Source: Alishewanella jeotgali KCTC 22429 (GTDB lineage Bacteria; Pseudomonadota; Gammaproteobacteria; Enterobacterales; Alteromonadaceae). From it: a DNA stretch of 42,182 nucleotides. A program made the translations under genes and the position numbers. Shown piece by piece: positions 17,574 through 24,613 of this stretch. The stretch covers positions 1 to 42,182 of the forward strand of contig NZ_AHTH01000041.1 in NCBI RefSeq assembly GCF_000245735.1, in the 5' to 3' direction. The notes beneath the pieces were generated by a model. It was given only the letters and a program-made list of their open reading frames with translations. It was not told the origin of the DNA and did no database searches. Position 1 is the stretch's first letter, and each line of letters starts with the position of its first letter.

Positions 17574-17898
17574 GGGCGTGTGACGCTTGCTGCTTAGATT
17601 TTGTTCGCACTGGCGGCGCTTTGATCGCGAAACGAGGAGCGCAGTACGCGGTACCCGGTTTAGTTATTCTAAATAAGTGACGAGAGAAGCTACCGCGTCC
17701 TGCTCTCGCCCCTGACCTGCATCCATGCAGGCCACAAAGAGCAAAGCGTCGCCAGCGCGAACCCTTCGGGCAGTGTTTGGCTGGCGTTTCTACTGCGTTA
17801 TCGCTTGTTCATGTAGAATAACTACACATCACAAGCTCTGCCTTGTATAAACACCAGCCAAACGGCTGCAAAAACAAGCAGCAAACGTCAACACGCCC
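17574..17898 (-). repeat. Palindromic repeat, copy B (inverted orientation)
   Basis: 325-bp relative of copy A in opposite orientation. The end at 17898 matches the family consensus and is followed by TA. The end at 17574 has lost one T and is preceded by GA, so the flanking TA is no longer perfect. The shared core includes the TGTAG/CTACA hairpin and the stretch with GAACCCTTCGGGCAG. Compared with copy A it carries about 60 extra bases near 17650-17735, including a CCTGCATCCATGCAGG palindrome. It fills most of the 488-bp gap between gcvR and pstS2; nothing else was recognised there apart from a short leader. Confidence 0.85.
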
Positions 17899-17956
17899 TA
17901 GGTGGTTTTTGCGCTCTGGGGTAAGATAAGGCGACTTTTGGAGCAGATATTCTAAG

Positions 17957-18931
17957 ATGGCTGTTTTTCAGATTATATCGCGTGGGCTAATCCGCTGTGG
18001 CTTGCTGCTGGCGTCAGTTGCTTGCCTGGCTGGCGACGACCTGAGCGAGCCTGCCGCTCCTGCTGCTGCGCCGCTTAGCGGCACCCTGTCCAGTGCCGGT
18101 TCAGATACGCTGCATAATATGATGATGATCTGGCGCCGTCACTTCGTTGCTCGTCATCCGCAACTGAATTTGCAAATTCAGAGCAGTGGCTCTGCGACCG
18201 CCGCTGTCGCGCTCAGTGAAGGCACTGCCAGTCTGGGGCCGATGAGCCGTCTGATGATCCCTGCTGAACTGGCCCGCTTTGAACGCCGCTTTGGCTATTT
18301 GCCAACCGCAGTGCCGGTCGCGCTGGATATGCTGGCCATCTATGTGCATCAGGACAATCCGCTAAACAGCATTAGTATGGCGCAGCTGGAAGGGATCTAT
18401 GCCAAAAATGGCTGGTGTGCCGCAACGCCGCCCATTCTGAACTGGCAACAGCTCGGTTTAAGTGGTGTCTGGCAGCAACGGCCAGTGGTGGCTTATGGCC
18501 GTAACCAGGCGTCGGGAACCTACACTTTTTTCCGCCAGCAAGTGCTGTGTGACGGCGATTTCCGCTCTCAGGTTCAGCAATTGCCAGGGGCTGCGGCTGT
18601 AGTGCGGGCAGTGAGTCAGAGCATAAATGCCATTGGCTACTCGGGAGTGGGGCAACAGATCGCCGGGGTAAAATGGCTGGCTGTGCGCCCAACAACTGAA
18701 GATGCCGCGGTGTTACCGCTGGCCGAACATGCTGCCTCCGGTGCTTACCCGCTGGCGCGTATGCTGTATATTTACCTGAACAAGGCGCCCGACAAAGCCC
18801 TGCCAGCGGCAGAGCGCGAATTCTTACGCTTTGTATTATCCACAGAGGGCCAGGCCCTGCTGGCAACGGAAGGCATGGTGCCGGTGCCATCCTCAGTGCT
18901 GGCGTCGATCCGGCAGGAGCTGGAGCTATGA
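17957..18931 (+). CDS. PstS-like phosphate-binding protein of the second Pst system
   Basis: 324-residue secreted substrate-binding protein of the PstS superfamily. Residues 1-26 form a signal peptide, possibly cut after LA, followed by a low-complexity proline/alanine linker. Phosphate-type motifs are SSAGSDTLHNMM near 46, IQSSGSATAAVALSEG near 73, GPMSRLM near 93, and GRNQASGTYTFFR near 180. It differs strongly from the first PstS (2701-3729), so it is not a recent duplicate. The stop overlaps the next ATG (ATGA). GGAG lies 13 bp before the ATG, rather far. No Pho box is visible between repeat copy B and this gene. Confidence 0.85.
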   Translation: MAVFQIISRGLIRCGLLLASVACLAGDDLSEPAAPAAAPLSGTLSSAGSDTLHNMMMIWRRHFVARHPQLNLQIQSSGSATAAVALSEGTASLGPMSRLMIPAELARFERRFGYLPTAVPVALDMLAIYVHQDNPLNSISMAQLEGIYAKNGWCAATPPILNWQQLGLSGVWQQRPVVAYGRNQASGTYTFFRQQVLCDGDFRSQVQQLPGAAAVVRAVSQSINAIGYSGVGQQIAGVKWLAVRPTTEDAAVLPLAEHAASGAYPLARMLYIYLNKAPDKALPAAEREFLRFVLSTEGQALLATEGMVPVPSSVLASIRQELEL

Positions 18932-20763
18932 CGCGCCAGAACTCGCCAATACCAGCGCAGGACAATCGATTAACCACAAATAAGCAGCGGGCTAGCCGCC
19001 GGCGTTGGTTGGACCGACTCTGGTATTTGCTGATCACCAGTGCCGGCAGTAGTGTTATCGTTGCCTTACTGGCGATCTTCTTTTACCTGGGTTCAGAAGT
19101 GCTGCCACTGTTTAAACCGGTCAGCATCAGTACGCCGCAGGCGCTAGCCGAACCGCTGCCGGTGGCAACGACGCCCAGGGTGGTGCTGCCGGATCACGCC
19201 CTGTTGCCGGAGTTTGAACCGGTTTTTGTGTTATCGGAGCCGCAGCAACGCTATCTGCTGTTAGCCGCCCGTCATGGCGAAGCCTGCCTGCTGGATCGGA
19301 CGCGAGCGGAACAAGGCTGCGTGCAGCGCTTAAGTCTGACCGATCGCACTGTCGATCTGACCGCGTTAGTCTGGTTAGCCGGCCAGCGCAGTTTGATCAG
19401 TGGCGACAGCAGTGGTCAGCTAAAACAGTGGTTTTTACTGCCAGATCAGCAGGGACAGTTACGTTTAAGCTGGGTTAAGCCATTTAGCCGCCGCGCTGCC
19501 GCAATCCAGACCATTGCTGCCGAGCAGGGGCGCAGTGGTTTTGCGGTACTGGATAGCGCCGGTAATCTGAGTTTGTTTTATGCCAATCTGACTAAGCCAT
19601 TATGGCAGGGCCCGGCTGCAGTAGACACCCAGCCAGGTGAGCTGCATTTTTTACCCGGCAATCAGCGCCTGCTGTTCAGTAACGCCAGCGGGCAACAACA
19701 GTGGCTTATCGATAACCGGCACCCGGAGATCTCCTGGCGCACCTTGTGGCAGCAAGTGTGGTATGAGGGCTGGCAGCAACCGGAATATGTCTGGCAAACC
19801 GGCAGTGCCAGTGCCGCGGTACAGGGTAAATACTCACTGGTGCCCTTGACACTGGGTACCCTTAAGGCAGCCTTTTATGCGATGTTGGTGGCGGTGCCGC
19901 TGGCGGTGCTGGCTGCACTTTACACCTGCTGCTTTTTACCTGAACCACTGCGCAGCCGGCTAAGTCAGCTGATTGAGTTGCTGGCGTTGTTTCCAACGGT
20001 AATTATTGGCTTTTTGGCAGCGATCTGGCTGGCTCCGGCGTTGGAGCAACATTTACTGGCGTTACTTTGCTTTTTTGGCTTGCTGCCGCTGCTGGTATTC
20101 GGTTTAAGCTGGCTCTGGCCCAGGTTGCCGCTGTCATTACAAAAATTACCGGGCAGCGGCTGGGAATTACTGTTGCTGCTGGCGTTACTGGCAGCTGTTG
20201 GCTTGCTGGCGCTATACCTGGGGCATGCGCTGCAACTGAGTCTGTTTGATGGCAGTTTCCGTTTTTGGCTAAACAGCCAGGGCATTGATTATCAGCAACG
20301 TAATGCGCTACTGGTTGGTTTGGCGATGGGATTGGCGGTGATGCCGCTGGTTTACAGCGTTTGCTTTGATGTGATGAGCCAGATCCCGCGTTCATTGACG
20401 CTGGGCGCTTCAGCGCTCGGTGCCACGCCGTGGCAAATTATTCAGCGGGTGATCCTGCCGCTGTCGGTGCCCGGTATTCTGGCGGCAGTGATGTTGGGCT
20501 TAAGTCGGGCCATTGGCGAGACCATGATTATTCTGATGGCAACCGGTAATACGCCGATTACTAATTTTAATCTGTTTGAAGGGCTGCGCAGTCTGACCGC
20601 GGCGCTGACCATCGAGCTACCGGAAGCCGCAGTGGATAGCAGCCATTACCGGGTGCTGTTTCTGGTTGCTATCCTGCTGTTTGTGTTTACCTTTACCGCT
20701 AACACCCTGGCCGATTTGCTTCGGCAGCGACTGCGGCGAAACTTTCAGAGGCTAGACGGATGA
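18928..20763 (+). CDS. pstC: PstC-like phosphate permease with a large periplasmic insert
   Basis: 611-residue permease of the second Pst system. One membrane helix at about residues 32-58 is followed by a periplasmic region of about 240 residues, then the permease domain from about 303, with the EAA loop IPRSLTLGASALGATPWQII and LSRAIGETMIILMATGNTP. The insert has WD/beta-propeller-like turns (ISGDSSGQLKQW near 157, VLDSAGNLSLFYAN near 207, LLFSNASGQQQWL near 248). Related long PstC proteins occur in Pseudomonas and other gammaproteobacteria; the function of the insert is not known to me. Overlaps both neighbours by 4 bp. Confidence 0.88.
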   Translation: MTRQNSPIPAQDNRLTTNKQRASRRRWLDRLWYLLITSAGSSVIVALLAIFFYLGSEVLPLFKPVSISTPQALAEPLPVATTPRVVLPDHALLPEFEPVFVLSEPQQRYLLLAARHGEACLLDRTRAEQGCVQRLSLTDRTVDLTALVWLAGQRSLISGDSSGQLKQWFLLPDQQGQLRLSWVKPFSRRAAAIQTIAAEQGRSGFAVLDSAGNLSLFYANLTKPLWQGPAAVDTQPGELHFLPGNQRLLFSNASGQQQWLIDNRHPEISWRTLWQQVWYEGWQQPEYVWQTGSASAAVQGKYSLVPLTLGTLKAAFYAMLVAVPLAVLAALYTCCFLPEPLRSRLSQLIELLALFPTVIIGFLAAIWLAPALEQHLLALLCFFGLLPLLVFGLSWLWPRLPLSLQKLPGSGWELLLLLALLAAVGLLALYLGHALQLSLFDGSFRFWLNSQGIDYQQRNALLVGLAMGLAVMPLVYSVCFDVMSQIPRSLTLGASALGATPWQIIQRVILPLSVPGILAAVMLGLSRAIGETMIILMATGNTPITNFNLFEGLRSLTAALTIELPEAAVDSSHYRVLFLVAILLFVFTFTANTLADLLRQRLRRNFQRLDG

Positions 20764-22112
20764 CCAAACCGCGGCTACACACCAACGCCTGGTTCTGGCT
20801 GTCAGCACTCACCAGTGCCCTGATTCTGCTGCTGGTACTGTTATTGTCCTGGCTGATGCTACAGCGTGGGTTGGGACTATTCTGGCCACAGGATTTGGTG
20901 CAATTCCGTTATCAGCAAGCTGGCGAAAACCGGCTGATTGCCGGTGAGGTGATTAGCCGGCAGCAGGTGTCGGTTGCGCAATTGGCCGCTGCTGGTTTGG
21001 ATGCCAGCGCGCCGGCAGAGCGAATTCTGGTAAGACAAGGCTATTTACCGTCAGGGCAGGGCGGCTATCGTTGGTTCTGGCAGGCGCAGATTTCCGAATG
21101 GCAGCAACCGCCGCAACTGACCCTGGTGCGGGAGCAGCAGTTGGGGGATCTGTATGCGTTGCAGCTGGCAGCGACGGCCGACGGTTACCAGTTGCTGCTG
21201 GCCGATGGGCATCAGCTTAATGTCGCGGCCAACCAGTTGTTGTTACTGCTGCCGACTAATCAGCTTAGTTGGCCGGCCAAGCTAAAGCTTTATCTTAAGC
21301 AGTGGTGGCAATTCTTAAGCACTGAACCACGGGAAGCAAACAGCGCCGGTGGTATCCTGCCGGCGATAGTGGGCACTGTGCTGTCGGTACTGTTGATGGC
21401 ACTGCTGGTAGCACCTATCGGCATTATGGCCGGCATCTATTTGCATGAGTATGCCCGCGATAGCCGGCTGGTACGTTTGGTCCGGCTCAGCGTACATAAT
21501 CTGGCCGGCGTACCCTCAGTGGTGTTTGGTGTCTTTGGCCTGGGATTTTTTGTCTATGTACTCGGTGGCAGTATTGATAAGTTGTTTTATGCCGGGCAGT
21601 TGCCACAACCAACCTTTGGCTCCCCCGGCTTACTTTGGGTGTCTTTGACTTTGGCGCTGCTAACCTTACCGGTAGTCATCGTCGCCACTGAAGAAGGCTT
21701 ATCCCGGATCCCGCAAAGTCTGCGGCTGGGTGGCTATGCGCTGGGTGCAACCAAAGCTGAGGTATTATACAAACTGATCTTGCCCCAGGCGCGGCCGGCG
21801 ATGCTAACCGGCTTGATCCTGGCAGTATCGCGGGCGGCCGGCGAGGTTGCGCCGCTGATTTTTGTCGGGGTCGTGAAGTATGCGCCAGTATTACCAGTCT
21901 CCGCCAGCTGGCCCTATTTGCATCTGGAGCAACAGATTATGACCTTGGGCTTCCAGATTTACGATGTGGGTTTGAAAAGCTCCAATGCGGATGCGGCTGA
22001 GCCCAGAGTATTTGCTATTGCGCTGGTGTTACTGCTGCTGATCGGCGCGCTTAATCTGCTGGCAATGCGCTTACGCCGTCACTATCGGCAGTTACAGCAG
22101 CGCTCGTCATAA
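20760..22112 (+). CDS. pstA: PstA-like phosphate permease of the second Pst system
   Basis: 450-residue permease partner. A helix at about residues 10-35 is followed by a roughly 150-residue periplasmic segment. The permease core follows with LPAIVGTVLSVLLMALLVAPIG, LAGVPSVVFGVFGLGFF and the EAA loop IPQSLRLGGYALGATKAEVLYKL, then LPQARPAMLTGLILAVSRAAGEVAPL. It overlaps pstC2 by 4 bp (ATGA). Its stop codon lies inside a candidate Pho box that faces pstB2. The extended N-terminal half resembles in layout that of the first PstA but differs in sequence. Confidence 0.9.
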   Translation: MTKPRLHTNAWFWLSALTSALILLLVLLLSWLMLQRGLGLFWPQDLVQFRYQQAGENRLIAGEVISRQQVSVAQLAAAGLDASAPAERILVRQGYLPSGQGGYRWFWQAQISEWQQPPQLTLVREQQLGDLYALQLAATADGYQLLLADGHQLNVAANQLLLLLPTNQLSWPAKLKLYLKQWWQFLSTEPREANSAGGILPAIVGTVLSVLLMALLVAPIGIMAGIYLHEYARDSRLVRLVRLSVHNLAGVPSVVFGVFGLGFFVYVLGGSIDKLFYAGQLPQPTFGSPGLLWVSLTLALLTLPVVIVATEEGLSRIPQSLRLGGYALGATKAEVLYKLILPQARPAMLTGLILAVSRAAGEVAPLIFVGVVKYAPVLPVSASWPYLHLEQQIMTLGFQIYDVGLKSSNADAAEPRVFAIALVLLLLIGALNLLAMRLRRHYRQLQQRSS

Positions 22113-22137
22113 AACTGTAATGATTGCTTGTTAAACT
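22104..22137 (+). promoter_or_regulatory. Candidate PhoB box across the pstA2 stop
   Basis: TCGTCAT-AAAA-CTGTAAT (22104-22121), then exactly 10 bp to TAAACT (22132-22137). It would drive pstB2-phoU. The start point would fall near 22144, at the AGGAG, leaving a very short leader, which is a weakness of the assignment. Confidence 0.5.
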
Positions 22138-22154
22138 CTGAACAGGAGTGGGTT

Positions 22155-22904
22155 GTGAAAATTTCGGTGCAGGATTTATCAGTCAGGCTGGCTGGAAAAG
22201 TGGTATTGGACCAGGTCAACCTGCAGATCCCGACTCATAAGGTGACAGCACTGATTGGTCCGTCCGGTTGTGGCAAGTCAAGTTTATTGCGCAGTTTTAA
22301 TCGCATGAACGAGTTGCTGGATGACACGGAAACCCGGGGTGAAGTCTGGCTGGATCAGTTAAATATCTACCAGGATGGCATAGACCTGGCTGAGTTACGG
22401 CGCCGGGTCGGCATAGTGTTTCAAAAGCCGAATCCGTTTCCGCAGTCAGTGTATGAAAATGTCGCCTTTGGTTTACGCTTGCAGGGGGTGAATAGCCCGC
22501 GGCAGCTGGACGAATTGGTCGAGGCGGCGCTGGTAAAGGCAGCCTTATGGCAGGAAGTAAAAGATCGGCTCTACGAAAATGCGCTGACCTTGTCGGGTGG
22601 CCAGCAGCAACGGCTGGTGATCGCCCGCGCTATCGCCATCGAGCCGGAGGTGTTACTGCTGGATGAACCGGCATCGGCACTGGATCCGATTTCAACACTG
22701 AAAATTGAAGAACTGATCTACGAACTGAAACAACACTACACTATAGTGATAGTGACTCATAATATGCAGCAGGCAGCGCGGGTGTCCGATTTTACTGCCT
22801 TTATGAATATGGGGCGGGTGGTGGAGTTTGATGCCACCAATAAGATTTTTACCGATCCGCAGCAAGCGCAAACGGAAGATTATATCACCGGCCGCTTTGG
22901 TTAA
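22155..22904 (+). CDS. pstB: PstB-like phosphate ATPase of the second Pst system
   Basis: 249 residues from the GTG at 22155, chosen because AGGAG lies 6 bp upstream; an in-frame TTG at 22128 has no such site and adds unconserved residues. Walker A is GPSGCGKSS, the signature LSGGQQQR, Walker B VLLLDEP followed by ASALDPIST, and the protein ends [10 protein letters not shown], all typical of Pst[19 protein letters not shown] marks the Q-loop region. It follows pstA2 by 42 bp and precedes phoU by 40 bp. It probably energises PstC2-PstA2. Confidence 0.93.
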   Translation: MKISVQDLSVRLAGKVVLDQVNLQIPTHKVTALIGPSGCGKSSLLRSFNRMNELLDDTETRGEVWLDQLNIYQDGIDLAELRRRVGIVFQKPNPFPQSVYENVAFGLRLQGVNSPRQLDELVEAALVKAALWQEVKDRLYENALTLSGGQQQRLVIARAIAIEPEVLLLDEPASALDPISTLKIEELIYELKQHYTIVIVTHNMQQAARVSDFTAFMNMGRVVEFDATNKIFTDPQQAQTEDYITGRFG

Positions 22905-22944
22905 AGCGTTACCGGGTCAAGCAGACCACAAGGGGATGATACAC

Positions 22945-23658
22945 ATGGATAAACTGAACTTATCAAAGCACATTTCCAGCCAGTTTAACGAAGAACTGGA
23001 GCAGATCCGTAACCATGTGATGTCAATGGGTGGTCTGATTGAGCGGCAGTTATTTGATGCGCTGAACGCCATCGCCAATGGCGACAGCGACCTGGCTCAG
23101 GAAGTGATGGCCAACGATTTGAAAGTGGATGACTGGGAAATTCAGATTGACAAAGAATGTACCCGGATGATTGCGAAACGCCAGCCGGCGGCCAGTGATC
23201 TGCGTTTAATTATGTCGATTTTAAAAAGCATCTCTGATCTGGAGCGGATCGGCGATGAAACCAAACGTATTGCTAAGGTTGCCTTAGAATCCTTTAACAG
23301 CGATCAGCAGGATTTGCTGGTAAATCTGGAAAATATGGGGCGCCATGTTGGGCAGATGTTACACGATGTGCTGGATGCCTTCGCCCGGATGGACGTGGAA
23401 GCGGCGTTAGCGGTGCACAAGGAAGATAAGAAAATTGACCGCGAATATGAGGCTATCACCCGGCAGCTGATGACCTATATGATTGAAGATCCGCGCTCAA
23501 TTCCAAAAGTGATGAACGTATTGTGGTCAGCACGCTCGCTGGAGCGGATCGGTGATCGCTGCAAGAACTTAGCTGAATACATTATCTTCTTTGTTAAAGG
23601 TAAGGTAGTGCGTCATGTCAGCCACGAGAAGCTTGAAGAGCAACTACGCGGTGATTAA
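22945..23658 (+). CDS. phoU: Phosphate signalling protein PhoU
   Basis: 237 residues from the ATG at 22945, which has GGGGAT upstream; a longer reading frame upstream overlaps pstB2 and is not conserved. It has two repeated three-helix bundles. Each carries the metal-binding motif of the family: DLERIGDETKRIAK near residue 99 and SLERIGDRCKNLAEY near 200. In E. coli, PhoU links the Pst transporter to PhoR and keeps the regulon off at high phosphate. It is the only free PhoU in the window and sits with the second transporter. The first pst operon lacks one. Confidence 0.95.
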   Translation: MDKLNLSKHISSQFNEELEQIRNHVMSMGGLIERQLFDALNAIANGDSDLAQEVMANDLKVDDWEIQIDKECTRMIAKRQPAASDLRLIMSILKSISDLERIGDETKRIAKVALESFNSDQQDLLVNLENMGRHVGQMLHDVLDAFARMDVEAALAVHKEDKKIDREYEAITRQLMTYMIEDPRSIPKVMNVLWSARSLERIGDRCKNLAEYIIFFVKGKVVRHVSHEKLEEQLRGD

Positions 23659-23677
23659 TTAAAGTACTCTAAGCTTT

Positions 23678-23710
23678 GACGAGTTGGCTTATCTTAAATG
23701 CCAGCTCGTC
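23678..23710. terminator. Hairpin between phoU and mgtC
   Basis: 11-bp stem GACGAGTTGGC / GCCAGCTCGTC with one G-T pair and an 11-base loop, between two convergent stops. No T run follows on the phoU side, so a terminator role is uncertain. Confidence 0.4.
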
Positions 23711-23727
23711 ATAGTAAACTGCCCCGG

Positions 23728-24279
23728 CTAATGCGGATCATCTGGATCTGGCCGGTTTGCGCTGCTATCGTCATGGCGGCGGCCAAATAATAGACCTCCA
23801 TTACGGGTAGCCCACTCACTGTACTTGCGATGAACCCCCCGGCGCAGTGCCGAGCTGGAGTTCTCCAGTATATCAATACCAATCAGCATCACCACCGACA
23901 GCACTGACAGCTTAATGGCCGCAACGTCTTGCCCGATGCCAATACAAACTCCGATCGCTGCTAACATCCAGATAGTGGCAGCAGAGGTGACGCCTAACAC
24001 CATACCATCCCGTGTTAGCATCACGCCGGCCCCCAAAAAGCCAACTCCGGTAATTACCTGGCCAATTATCCGGGATGGATCGGTCATTTCGGTATTGGTC
24101 GACATCGAGGCGGCGATAAACACATAAGTGCCCAGTACAATAAGGATGGAGGTGCGGATCCCGGCAGGTTTGCCGCGCAGTTGCCGCTCCAGTCCAATCA
24201 CGAAACCACAGGCAATAGCAGTAAGGATCTCCTGCCAGCGAAAAGGGCTAATATCAAAAAGTTGATGTAGGTCGATCAT
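23728..24279 (-). CDS. MgtC/SapB-family membrane protein
   Basis: 183-residue integral membrane protein. The signature MgtC core is clear: ILTAIACGFVIGLERQLRGKPAGIRT near residues 18-43, then GQVITGVGFLGAGVMLTRDG near 72-91 and GVTSAATIWMLAAIG near 95. Four or five helices end near residue 138, and the C-terminal tail is hydrophilic, lacking the full ACT-like domain of Salmonella MgtC. MgtC proteins are linked to survival at low magnesium, inhibition of F-type ATPase and, in Salmonella, activation of PhoR signalling. Its place between phoU and a phosphate carrier is suggestive, but a role in phosphate control is inferred. Confidence 0.85.
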   Translation of the reverse strand: MIDLHQLFDISPFRWQEILTAIACGFVIGLERQLRGKPAGIRTSILIVLGTYVFIAASMSTNTEMTDPSRIIGQVITGVGFLGAGVMLTRDGMVLGVTSAATIWMLAAIGVCIGIGQDVAAIKLSVLSVVMLIGIDILENSSSALRRGVHRKYSEWATRNGGLLFGRRHDDSSANRPDPDDPH

Positions 24280-24613
24280 CTGCTCGTTCCCTTGTCTTAG
24301 GCCAGCTCAAGCTTAGTCTGTCACCTTGGTTTTTGCTGCCCTGCTCAGTTAGTATCCGATATTGTTGTTTGTGCTGGCGCCAGAAAATAGTGCTCAGCTG
24401 ATGAATATTCAAAAAATAGCGTCTAAAGTTATAAAGTAAAAGGCTTTTTTTCGATACCCCTAATATTTCAGAGATATTTCATTCTTATTACAGTGGGCTT
24501 TGAGTATAATGCGCGGCGAAACACAACCTTGCAAAACGTGGTTCCCGCTAACTGAAAAGCTCCTGTCTGAGCAAGAGACTTTCAGTTGTCTGGTACTGTT
24601 CAGGGCATAATTT
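24280..24613 (+). promoter_or_regulatory. Divergent region with Na/Pi carrier promoter and leader
   Basis: 334 bp between mgtC and the Na/Pi carrier. A perfect TATAAT lies at 24505-24510. A weak Pho-box-like pair, ATTTCAT-TCTT-ATTACAG (24476-24493), ends 11 bp before it. The roughly 100-base leader contains an imperfect inverted repeat at about 24551-24586 (ACTGAAA ... TTTCAGT). The rest is AT-rich with nothing recognised. Confidence 0.5.

Noticed and set aside
8919..17935. Shared 12-mer TTATCTTACCCC near the ends of copies A and B
   Set aside because: Single 12-base match in opposite orientation; several such matches are expected by chance in 42 kb.
18372..19037. 221-codon minus-strand frame across pstS2 and pstC2
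   Set aside because: Shadow of well-recognised plus-strand genes; composition is proline/arginine-rich as expected of an antisense frame.
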